A stretch of DNA of 5,526 nucleotides from Stenotrophomonas_A sp036403795 (GTDB taxonomy: Bacteria; Pseudomonadota; Gammaproteobacteria; Xanthomonadales; Xanthomonadaceae). Below the pieces are notes generated by a model that was not told the DNA's origin, searched no databases, and worked only from the letters and a program-made list of their open reading frames with translations. Shown piece after piece: positions 1-5,436 of this stretch (position 1 is its first letter; the number at the start of each line of letters is the position of its first letter). The stretch spans positions 1-5,526 of the forward strand of contig DASWQJ010000054.1 of the NCBI GenBank assembly GCA_036403795.1, given 5' to 3'. Both the position numbers and the translations under genes were made by a program.

Positions 1-166
1 GGAGGGTGAGCAGGGTGAAGGCGAGCAGGCCTGAGATCAGCAGCTCGAGCTCATCGGTGCGCTCGCGCAATCGCTCGAACGCGATGCGGCGCGTAGCCGG
101 TGGAACCAGCGTGGCGGGTACGACGGTGCTGGCATCGGCAGCGGCGCCGGTGTCGTTCGGATTCAT
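1..166 (-). CDS. Hypothetical membrane protein, N-terminal part (runs off left edge)
   Basis: Read on the minus strand, an ATG at 166-164 opens a frame with no stop for 55 codons up to the window edge. A GGGGAAG ribosome binding site (minus-strand bases 182-176) lies nine bases upstream. The product starts with about 22 polar, Ala/Thr/Pro-rich residues, continues with a charged stretch (RIAFERLRERTDELELL) and then enters a hydrophobic segment (ISGLLAFTLLTL) that looks like the start of a first membrane helix. This suggests a cytoplasmic N-terminus followed by a membrane domain. I do not recognise the family with certainty. The gene is divergent from the small membrane-protein gene at 314 and shares a 147-base intergenic region with it. 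That the frame is real is inferred from the RBS, the open frame and the sensible protein composition; only the start is visible. Confidence 0.6.
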   Translation of the reverse strand, partial: MNPNDTGAAADASTVVPATLVPPATRRIAFERLRERTDELELLISGLLAFTLLTL

Positions 167-210
167 TTTGCTGGACTTCCCCAAGTCAGTCCCCGCAGGA
201 TAACGAGAAT

Positions 211-229
211 AACGGGGTCAGGTTCACTT
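211..229 (+). repeat. GGGTCAG-type repeat, copy 1
   Basis: The 19-base sequence AACGGGGTCAGGTTCACTT is identical to the copy at 645-663 and occurs with one mismatch, inverted, at 851-869. It lies in the intergenic region between the divergent genes, where it could affect the promoter of either. It may be an end of a small non-autonomous element; this is inferred from the repetition, not from a recognised insertion sequence. Confidence 0.8.
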
Positions 230-313
230 TCGGGGCTCGGGTCGTGCCGTTGGCAGCCGGTACCGATAAAGTGACCGCTTCAAGCGACCTGCCGGCGATG
301 GAGAGAGAGGATC

Positions 314-673
314 ATGGACGTCCTGTGGATATTGCTGGCAGCCATCACGTTGGTGATGCTGCCCTTCGAGGCACCGGCGCTACGCAAACGTGCGGCGCAA
401 CAGAAACTCCAGATCAACTGGCTGATCGCGTTCGTCCTGGCGCTGCTCAACATCGTGCTGAGCTTGGTTCTGGCTGCCGCCACGTTCTACGGCGTGTTGT
501 TTGGCCCCAGTCATCTGACGGGTGACTTCACCGGGCTCCCTTGGTTAACGATGCTGCCGGCGATCGGGGTCGGCTTCCTGGTCGCCAAGCTCACCAGCGC
601 GACGATTCTGCGGCTGGCCTTCGGATGGCTCGCAGATCGGCGAAAACGGGGTCAGGTTCACTTCGACGGTTAG
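314..673 (+). CDS. Small three-helix membrane protein of unknown function
   Basis: The ATG is preceded by a purine-rich GGAGAGAGAGG ribosome binding site ending four bases upstream. The 119-residue product has three hydrophobic segments, at about residues 3-20, 36-60 and 77-105, joined by a basic loop (LRKRAAQQK, 23-31) and a second loop with SHLTGDFTGLP. It ends in a basic tail (ADRRKR). No enzymatic motif or known family was recognised, so it is best described as an inner-membrane protein of unknown role. Its last codons (about residues 112-118, RGQVHFD) come from repeat copy 2, so the native C-terminus has probably been replaced. It is separated by almost 400 bases from virD4 and is unlikely to belong to the T4SS operon. 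The continuous hydrophobic pattern and good RBS support a real gene, but the 3' end may be altered. Confidence 0.6.
   Translation: MDVLWILLAAITLVMLPFEAPALRKRAAQQKLQINWLIAFVLALLNIVLSLVLAAATFYGVLFGPSHLTGDFTGLPWLTMLPAIGVGFLVAKLTSATILRLAFGWLADRRKRGQVHFDG
645..663 (+). repeat. GGGTCAG-type repeat, copy 2 (overlaps end of small membrane-protein gene)
   Basis: AACGGGGTCAGGTTCACTT is identical over 19 bases to copy 1 at 211-229 and lies in the same orientation. It forms an inverted pair with copy 3. It is read in frame as the last residues of the preceding gene, whose TAG stop follows at 671-673. Confidence 0.8.
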
Positions 674-850
674 GGCGGCGGCGTAGGCAGTCGCTCGCGT
701 AGGGGCGAGGTACTGGCGTGCGTCAGGGATGGGCTCTTGCCAGGACGGAAGATGGACGCTGCGGCTGGAAGCCAAGGTGACCTCAGCGTCAAAGAACGCC
801 GTATCAACTGGTGCGTACCGCCCTCGACCACAAGTCCGCCAGAATTGTGG

Positions 851-869
851 AAGTGAACCTGACCCCCTT
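851..869 (-). repeat. GGGTCAG-type repeat, copy 3 (inverted)
   Basis: The reverse complement reads AAGGGGGTCAGGTTCACTT, differing from copies 1 and 2 only at the third base. It is inverted relative to them and would form the right end of the possible element 645-869. Confidence 0.78.
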
Positions 870-896
870 CTAGTCGCAACGCTGCGCCCGATTTCC

Positions 897-916
897 ACGG
901 GTTAGGTCTGACCCGT
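897..916. repeat. GGGTCAG-family imperfect palindrome
   Basis: The sequence ACGGGTTAGG-TCTGACCCGT is self-complementary at nine of ten positions per arm, the exception being one G-T pair. Its right arm contains CTGACCC, the reverse complement of the GGGTCAG core of the three nearby repeats. It lies 27 bases beyond copy 3. It may be a REP-like member of the same repeat family or a hairpin in the transcript; no T-run follows, so it is a poor intrinsic terminator candidate. Confidence 0.5.
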
Positions 917-985
917 CCTATCGACTCGCCGTTGGATCGCCTTGTAACGTGCGGTCTGGAGCTGTGGGTGTGCACCCGCGAGTGA

Positions 986-1007
986 GGAGCCGGGTGCGAT
1001 GGGCTCC
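986..1007 (+). other. Possible hairpin in virD4 leader
   Basis: GGAGCC at 986-991 pairs perfectly with GGCTCC at 1002-1007 around a ten-base loop. A weaker stem (GGGT at 966-969 with ACCC at 974-977, extended outwards by a G-T and a G-C pair) lies just upstream. If transcription starts before these, both would sit in the virD4 5' leader. No T-run follows either stem. A regulatory role is only a guess, since GC-rich DNA forms short stems readily. Confidence 0.25.
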
Positions 1008-1059
1008 GCCAAGCGAGATGCCCGCCCCGCGCCCAGTGCACTGACGCACGACGGTGAGT

Positions 1060-1065
1060 GGGAGG
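1060..1065 (+). promoter_or_regulatory. Ribosome binding site of virD4
   Basis: GGGAGG ends six bases before the ATG at 1072, an ideal spacing. This decides the start in favour of 1072 over the in-frame GTG at 1054, which has no comparable site in front of it and would place this motif inside the coding region. Confidence 0.75.
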
Positions 1066-1071
1066 CAAGGA

Positions 1072-3117
1072 ATGCGCTGGAATGGGTTGAAGTTCGGCTG
1101 GGCAGTGGGGTGCCTGGCACTGGCACTGTTGGCGGGTGCTTATCTGTCCGGGTGGCTGACCCTGACCTGGCTTGGGGTGCAGGCCGACCTGCGACTCCTC
1201 ACCTACGCCGACTACTGGAAAGCGCTAGATCTGCCGCCGGTCGCGAAGTACGTGACAAAAATCAAGCTGTCAGGTGCAGTCGGGTTTGGCGTTCCACTAC
1301 TGTGCTGGCTGTTGCTCCTGGTCGGGTTGTTTCGATCGCGCGACAACGCCTTTCATGGCGACGCCCATTTCGCCACCAAGGCAGACGTGGCCCAGGCCGG
1401 CCTGCTCAAGCGCGTGCCCGAAGAGGGCATCGTCCTTGGCAAGATGGGAAGGCACTATCTCTGGCTCAACGGGGCCCAGCACGTCATCGTGATCGCGCCC
1501 ACGCGCAGCGGCAAGTCGACCAGTATTGCCATCCCGGTGGCACTGACCTACGAAGGGTCGATGGTGGTGCTGGATGTCAAAGGTGAGCTGCACGCCCTGA
1601 CCAGTGGATATCGTCAACAGCAATTGCACCAGGCCGTCCATGTCTGGGCGCCTTATGAAGAGGGGGGGCACACCCACCGTTTCAATCCATTGACCGCCCT
1701 GGGGCCGCTGGATCACCGTGTGCAGCTTGGCGAGCTGCAGACGATTGCAGCGATCCTCTATCCCGACGAACCGGGCAAGGACCCTTTTTGGACCAGCCAG
1801 GCGCGCGCGGCATTTGTCGCATTCGCGGCCTTCCTGTTCGAAAACTGGCATCACCAGACGGAGCAGGGTTTGCGGCTGGACCCCAATGCGTCTGACTTGT
1901 TCCCCAGTCTTGAACGCATCCATCGGCTGACCGCCGGCTCAGGGGCGGAGGGCGTCAAGCCGATGATCCAAACCTGGTTGTCGCCGAGCAACCGGCAGGC
2001 CTTCGGATTCGTCAGCGACCAGACGCGCACTGCATTTTCCAGCTTGATGGGCATGGCCGACGAAACGTTCTCATCGGTCATCGCCACCGTCCAGGCGCCG
2101 CTGCAGCAGTTCCTCAGCCCGGTGCTGGCGGCAGCCACCAATGCGACGGACTTCGACCTCACCCAGTTGCGTCGCCAAAAGATGACGGTGTATGTCGTCA
2201 TCCCGCCGAAGAAGCTGGACGAGGCAGGCAAGCTGCTCAATATATTCTTCAGTACCGTGATCGGCGGAAACCTGCACGGCGACCGGACTACCGACCCGTC
2301 CATCAAGCATCAAGTGCTGACGTTGATGGATGAATTCACCTCAATGGGGCGTCTGGATGTTTGGGCAAAGCGTATTTCGGTCGCCGCCAGTTTTGGCGTG
2401 CGCGACCTGACCATCGTGCAGAGCCGCCCGCAGTTGCGATCCGTCTATGGTGCGGAAGATGCGCAGAACTTCATCACCAACCACGGTGCCAGCGTTGTGT
2501 TCACTCCCCGAGAACAGGAAGACGCCGAGGAGTACAGCAGGGCGCTGGGAGATCGCACGGTACGTCGCACCAATCGCAGTATCAGCCGGGGGGCGGGCGG
2601 CAGTAGCGTGTCGACGAGTCACAGTGAGGAGCGTCGCGCGCTGATGTTGCCGCAGGAAATCAAGGGGCTGCCGAAAGATGAGGAGCTCATCTTCGTCGAA
2701 GGATGTCCCCCCATCCGCTGTCGCAAGAACTGGTACTTCGAAGACCCGATTTTCAAGCAAAGATTGTTGCCGAAGGTAGGAGTTCCCGCATTGGGAGCGA
2801 TGGCGACATCATCCGGATCGTCCTTGCGTATCGGCGGCGATGCCGTGCATCGGCCAGAGTTATCGACCAAGAGGATGGAGGTCGCCGCCGGGCAGCCATT
2901 GCGCGAAGTGCGTGTCGGCATGATCGACGACGGGAAAGTCGTTTCTGCGTTGCCGCTCATCGATACCCGCACTGCGCATGGCATTCCGACCGAGCGAGGC
3001 AGCTCGACGGCCGTCCACAAGGAGGATGCCTTGGACCGACAGTACGACCTGCAGTTGAAAGCGGCGGTGGACGCTGCAAATCAACGCGTGCTGCGGAGTC
3101 ACGGACTGAAGGAGTAA
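1072..3117 (+). CDS. virD4: VirD4-type T4SS coupling protein (AAA+-like ATPase)
   Basis: VirD4 is the inner-membrane hexameric ATPase that recruits secretion substrates and hands them to the T4SS channel; in X-T4SS it binds the XVIPCD signal domain of antibacterial effectors. The 681-residue product has two N-terminal membrane helices (about 9-31 and 68-87) flanking a short periplasmic loop. The nucleotide-binding domain shows a Walker A motif APTRSGKST (142-150, Lys148), the family motif VVLDVKGE (165-172) and a Walker B motif VLTLMDEF (415-422, Asp420-Glu421). Residues of about 210-345 fit the all-alpha substrate-binding insertion. The conserved TraG/VirD4 core ends around PPIRCRKNWYFEDP (546-559). 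A tail of about 115 residues follows, charged and amphipathic near its end, for which I know no function. The TAA stop is six bases from the next start. Family assignment is firm; the role in bacterial killing is inferred from the adjacent VirB7 type. Confidence 0.95.
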   Translation: MRWNGLKFGWAVGCLALALLAGAYLSGWLTLTWLGVQADLRLLTYADYWKALDLPPVAKYVTKIKLSGAVGFGVPLLCWLLLLVGLFRSRDNAFHGDAHFATKADVAQAGLLKRVPEEGIVLGKMGRHYLWLNGAQHVIVIAPTRSGKSTSIAIPVALTYEGSMVVLDVKGELHALTSGYRQQQLHQAVHVWAPYEEGGHTHRFNPLTALGPLDHRVQLGELQTIAAILYPDEPGKDPFWTSQARAAFVAFAAFLFENWHHQTEQGLRLDPNASDLFPSLERIHRLTAGSGAEGVKPMIQTWLSPSNRQAFGFVSDQTRTAFSSLMGMADETFSSVIATVQAPLQQFLSPVLAAATNATDFDLTQLRRQKMTVYVVIPPKKLDEAGKLLNIFFSTVIGGNLHGDRTTDPSIKHQVLTLMDEFTSMGRLDVWAKRISVAASFGVRDLTIVQSRPQLRSVYGAEDAQNFITNHGASVVFTPREQEDAEEYSRALGDRTVRRTNRSISRGAGGSSVSTSHSEERRALMLPQEIKGLPKDEELIFVEGCPPIRCRKNWYFEDPIFKQRLLPKVGVPALGAMATSSGSSLRIGGDAVHRPELSTKRMEVAAGQPLREVRVGMIDDGKVVSALPLIDTRTAHGIPTERGSSTAVHKEDALDRQYDLQLKAAVDAANQRVLRSHGLKE

Positions 3118-3123
3118 GGGCGC

Positions 3124-3375
3124 ATGAGGCAGGTCAGCAGAGGGCTCTTACCCAACGCCGAGCGAATCTCTGACATCGGCATCAGCAACAATCGCGCATA
3201 TGTGTTCGGGCCATTGGGAACTGTCGGAGGCATCGTGGATTTGCGCAGTCCTACCCCTGCTTTGGATGAAACGATGCGTCAGGCTGAGTCAATGGAACGG
3301 TCGGTGCAGCAGTCGCACGGACCGCTTGAAGATCGGCAGCAGCGCCAAGTGCGCGATGCCTGGGCAACGGCTTGA
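3124..3375 (+). CDS. Small protein in T4SS operon, weakly XVIPCD-like
   Basis: The ATG lies six bases after virD4, with a GAAGGAG ribosome binding site spanning the virD4 end (3108-3114), so it is part of the operon and probably coupled. The 83-residue product has no signal peptide or membrane helix and should be cytoplasmic. Residues 14-29 (RISDIGISNNRAYVFG) followed by IVDL (37-40), a helix-like stretch (PALDETMRQAESMERS, 45-60) and a Gln-rich polar end (VQQ, RQQRQ) recall, from memory, the C-terminal half of the XVIPCD, the VirD4-binding secretion signal of X-T4SS effectors. The match is weak and lacks the N-terminal half of that domain and any toxin domain. It could be a remnant of an effector gene, a VirD4-binding adaptor or regulator, or an unrelated lineage-specific T4SS protein. 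The gene itself is well supported by position and RBS; its function is uncertain. Confidence 0.75.
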   Translation: MRQVSRGLLPNAERISDIGISNNRAYVFGPLGTVGGIVDLRSPTPALDETMRQAESMERSVQQSHGPLEDRQQRQVRDAWATA

Positions 3376-3379
3376 CAGC

Positions 3380-3385
3380 AGGTGA
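3380..3385 (+). promoter_or_regulatory. Ribosome binding site of virB7
   Basis: AGGTGA lies four bases before the GTG at 3390, a slightly short spacing. It supports GTG 3390 as the virB7 start. An alternative ATG at 3408 has AAAGGA about nine bases upstream but would remove the basic residues expected at the beginning of a lipoprotein signal peptide. Confidence 0.5.
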
Positions 3386-3389
3386 AGCG

Positions 3390-3815
3390 GTGAAAGGACG
3401 ACGTGCGATGGGATTCGCGGGATTGACCGTGTTGTTGACTGGATGCGCGACCGCGTCGGCGCCAGAGTATGGCGGGCGCTGGCGCCCGGTGAACCGATAT
3501 CCGGAGTCTCCACAAACGGTTGCGTTGCAGTCGACGTATCAGTTCCAGGCCTCGCCGCTCGATGGCACTTTGAAGGGCATGCTCACGCGGTGGGCGATTG
3601 ATTCAAACAAAACGCTGTCCTATCAGGCGCGCACGGACTACACCCTGTATGGGCCGATGGCGGACATCCGCACGCACGACCTGCAGGAAGCCACCTCACG
3701 CGTGAGTGCGCTTTACGCCTTGCAAGGTTTGGTGGTTCAGGTCGAAGGGGAGCGGATCATCGTTCGGCCAGGGAAGCCCATCGAGTCGGCCGGACAAGCG
3801 ACGATAGAAAAATAG
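3390..3815 (+). CDS. virB7: VirB7-type outer-membrane lipoprotein with N0-like domain
   Basis: VirB7 is lipidated and sits on the periplasmic side of the outer membrane, where it binds VirB9 in the core complex with VirB10. From the GTG start the product has 141 residues: a basic n-region (KGRR), a short hydrophobic stretch and a lipobox LTGC (16-19), so Cys19 should be the lipidated first mature residue; +2 is Ala, consistent with outer-membrane sorting. The segment after the anchor (YGGRWRPVNRYPESP, 27-41) resembles the VirB9-binding region of Xanthomonas VirB7. Residues about 47-127 (YQFQASPLDGTLKGMLTRWA to ERIIVRP) match the N0-like domain typical of X-T4SS VirB7, a fold shared with secretins and TonB-dependent signal domains. 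Length is close to the X. citri protein (about 139, from memory). A TTG at 3372 would add six residues but overlap the previous gene. GTG start and modest RBS suggest limited translation. Confidence 0.93.
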   Translation: MKGRRAMGFAGLTVLLTGCATASAPEYGGRWRPVNRYPESPQTVALQSTYQFQASPLDGTLKGMLTRWAIDSNKTLSYQARTDYTLYGPMADIRTHDLQEATSRVSALYALQGLVVQVEGERIIVRPGKPIESAGQATIEK

Positions 3816-3832
3816 GACAGGAGTCCGCAGGC

Positions 3833-4669
3833 ATGCATGGCAAGAAGGTCGATTCCGCACGGGTCGAGGAAGCGGTACGTAAAGCAGTCAACTACGAGAT
3901 CACGGTGGCCGATCAGGCAAGGCGGAGCGAGCGCCGCGCGTGGTGGGTCGCCGCCTCGGCACTTTGCATGTCGCTCATCCTGGCGGGTGGTTACTTCTAC
4001 GTCCTGCCGCTGAAAGAGAAAGTGCCCTATCTCGTGATGGCCGATGCCTACACCGGGCAGGCCAGCGTGGCCCGGCTGCACGAGGACCAACAGCACCGCA
4101 GCATCACCAGTAGCGAAGCGATCAACCGGGCCAACGTGGCCGCCTTCATCCGGGCGAGAGAGTCGTATGACTGGACGCTGATTGGTGATCGCGACTGGAA
4201 AACAGTGTTCACCATGGCCGAGCCAGAGGTGGGGGCGTCGTATCGAACGCTCTACAGCACACGCAATGCCGCGGGGCCGTTGCAGGTGTACGGCAAAGGT
4301 CAATCGATCCGCGTCAAGATCTTGAGCATCCAGCTATTTGGGGAGAAGTCGGGGAGCGGCCCCAGCGGCGCGACCGTCAGGTTCCAGCGCAGCTTGTTTG
4401 ACAAGGCAACGGGCGCCAGCGGCCTGCTCGACAACAAGATCGCCACCGCGGAGTTCCGCTACCGGCCTGACCTGACAATGAGCGAGGGGGAGCGGGAACT
4501 CAATCCGCTTGGCTTCCGGGTCCGCGCCTATCGAGTGGACAACGACTACGCGAACATCCCGGTGGTGAGCGATGAGATGGTGAGCCCTGCGCCCGCGAAT
4601 GCCTCCGCAGAGCCGGCGGCGTTACCCCGGCCCACGACGGTGTCAACGCTGGCGGGAGCGGCGCAATGA
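3833..4669 (+). CDS. virB8: VirB8 inner-membrane assembly factor
   Basis: VirB8 is a bitopic inner-membrane protein whose periplasmic NTF2-like domain helps assemble the T4SS and contacts other channel subunits. The 278-residue product has a charged cytoplasmic N-terminus (1-36), one membrane helix (about 37-57) and a periplasmic domain (about 60-245). It contains the conserved NPLGF motif (224-228), the NPxG element involved in VirB8 dimerisation and protein contacts, followed by the final strand RVRAYRVDNDY. A low-complexity Ala/Pro-rich tail (about 251-278) follows the folded domain. The ATG has AGGAG (3819-3823) nine bases upstream. The stop overlaps the virB9 start as ATGA, indicating coupling. 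Family and order between virB7 and virB9 make the assignment secure. Confidence 0.94.
   Translation: MHGKKVDSARVEEAVRKAVNYEITVADQARRSERRAWWVAASALCMSLILAGGYFYVLPLKEKVPYLVMADAYTGQASVARLHEDQQHRSITSSEAINRANVAAFIRARESYDWTLIGDRDWKTVFTMAEPEVGASYRTLYSTRNAAGPLQVYGKGQSIRVKILSIQLFGEKSGSGPSGATVRFQRSLFDKATGASGLLDNKIATAEFRYRPDLTMSEGERELNPLGFRVRAYRVDNDYANIPVVSDEMVSPAPANASAEPAALPRPTTVSTLAGAAQ
4654..4658 (+). promoter_or_regulatory. Ribosome binding site of virB9, inside virB8
   Basis: GGGAG lies seven bases before the virB9 ATG at 4666, within the last codons of virB8. Together with the ATGA overlap it points to translational coupling of the two genes. Confidence 0.65.
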
Positions 4670-5436
4670 ACGGGCTCACTGCGCAGCGCCTCGCCGTTCT
4701 GTGGGTTGGGTGGCTGGGCCTGGCCGGTGGCGTCGCGCCCGCCTCCGCCCAAGTGCTATCCGAGTACGAATACGCACCCGATCGCATTTATACCGTGCGG
4801 GCTGCGTTGGGCATCACTACCCAGATCGAACTCAGTCCGCACGAAAAGATCCTCGACTACAGCAGCGGGTTCAGCAGCGGATGGGAACTTACCCGCCGCG
4901 AGAACGTGTTCTATCTGAAGCCGAGGAACGTCGACGTGGATACCAACATGATCGTGCGCACCGAGCGGCATTCCTACCTCTTTGAGCTCAAGGTGGTCGC
5001 GACCGACTGGAAGGCGCTGGAGCAGGCCAAGCGTGCGGGAGTCCAATACAGAATCAGGTTTCGCTATCCCGATGGCACCGAGTTCCCGGCCGTGGAAGCC
5101 AAGCCCGCACCGGATGCAGGCCCGAGTACCGCGCTAGACAAAGACCGCGCCTACCATTTCGGATACGACTTCCAGACCCGAACCAAGCAGCATTGGCTGG
5201 TGCCGCTCAGCGTCCACGACGATGGTCGCTTCACCTATATCAGGCTGAGCAATCTCAGAACTGTCCCGACCGGGAACTTCCCTGTGGTCTTGGGGCGCCA
5301 GCAAGCGCGGGGCGAAGATTTCGTGGTCAACACGACGGTGCGGGATGACACGGTCGTCGTGCACGGGGTGTACCCCTATTTGGTCATTCGCCACGGAAGA
5401 AACGTCGTGGGTCTGCGCAGGAACGTGGTCCCGTGA
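4666..5436 (+). CDS. virB9: VirB9/CagX-family core-complex protein
   Basis: VirB9 is a periplasmic protein of the outer-membrane core complex that binds VirB7 and VirB10. The 256-residue product begins with a Sec signal peptide: Arg8 in the n-region, a hydrophobic core (9-23) and a likely cleavage after ASA (26-28). The N-terminal domain (about 29-135) includes YTVRAALGITTQIEL (42-56), WELTRRENVFYLKP (73-86) and SYLFELKV (103-110), all typical of the family. A variable linker (about 137-160) leads to the C-terminal VirB7-binding domain with WLVPLSVHDDGRFTYIRL (177-194) and the closing DFVVNTTVRDDTVVVHGV segment (218-235). Normal length, no gaps or odd residues. The stop shares bases with the virB10 GTG start, suggesting coupled synthesis of the core subunits. 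Confidence 0.94.
   Translation: MNGLTAQRLAVLWVGWLGLAGGVAPASAQVLSEYEYAPDRIYTVRAALGITTQIELSPHEKILDYSSGFSSGWELTRRENVFYLKPRNVDVDTNMIVRTERHSYLFELKVVATDWKALEQAKRAGVQYRIRFRYPDGTEFPAVEAKPAPDAGPSTALDKDRAYHFGYDFQTRTKQHWLVPLSVHDDGRFTYIRLSNLRTVPTGNFPVVLGRQQARGEDFVVNTTVRDDTVVVHGVYPYLVIRHGRNVVGLRRNVVP
5419..5423 (+). promoter_or_regulatory. Ribosome binding site of virB10, inside virB9
   Basis: AGGAA lies nine bases before the GTG at 5433. It supports a GTG start overlapping the virB9 stop (GTGA). An in-frame ATG at 5484 is possible but would remove the NPY-containing N-terminus and leave a gap of nearly 50 bases. Confidence 0.5.

Larger units (their letters stand above)
645..869. mobile_element. Possible MITE/REP-like element bounded by inverted repeats
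   Basis: Two copies of the 19-base repeat face each other at 645-663 and 851-869 (18 of 19 matching) and enclose about 187 bases. The interior shows no convincing gene and contains a small potential hairpin (CTCGC at 694-698 with GCGAG at 705-709). Total length near 225 bases, terminal inverted repeats and no transposase suggest a miniature element moved in trans, perhaps by a REP-associated tyrosine transposase (RAYT/IS200-like) or another enzyme encoded elsewhere. I saw no clear target-site duplication. The alternative is two independent insertions of a short palindromic-family repeat that happen to be inverted. The repeats are seen; the mobile nature is inferred. Confidence 0.4.
674..1071. 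other. Gene-free stretch before virD4
   Basis: This 398-base region has open frames on both strands, but none has a good ribosome binding site or a plausible protein. They look like by-products of high GC. It contains the inner part and right end of the possible mobile element (to 869), a GGGTCAG-type palindrome (897-916), two potential hairpins (964-979 and 986-1007) and the virD4 ribosome binding site. The operon promoter is probably between about 870 and 1050, but I could not identify convincing -35/-10 hexamers. Confidence 0.6.

Noticed and set aside
6..203. 65-codon rightward open frame at the left edge
   Set aside because: It lies opposite the leftward gene with a good RBS at 166; the Ser/Arg-rich product looks like a shadow frame.
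545..1068. Leftward open frames across the repeat region
   Set aside because: They run through the inverted repeats, have no recognisable protein or RBS, and overlap the real gene at 314-673.
1054..1071. In-frame GTG start giving six extra residues for VirD4
   Set aside because: No good ribosome binding site lies in front of it, whereas GGGAGG is ideally placed for the ATG at 1072.
870..1071. CpxR-type GTAAA-N5-GTAAA site or a clear sigma-70 promoter upstream of virD4
   Set aside because: No such pair of GTAAA boxes and no convincing -35/-10 combination was found by eye; AT-poor candidates were too weak to call.
1156..1162. CTGACCC inside virD4 as a further repeat copy
   Set aside because: It is a seven-base match within a conserved coding region, with no extended similarity to the 19-base repeat.
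999..1586. Long rightward open frame overlapping virD4
   Set aside because: It overlaps the clearly coding virD4 frame, its protein is Arg/Gly-rich without family features, and it is explained by GC-rich codon bias.
1297..1923. 208-codon leftward open frame opposite virD4
   Set aside because: Antisense by-product of virD4; low-complexity protein and no ribosome binding site or neighbour logic.
3372..3389. TTG start adding six residues to VirB7
   Set aside because: It overlaps the stop of the preceding gene and has a weaker site upstream; the GTG at 3390 gives a normal lipoprotein signal peptide.
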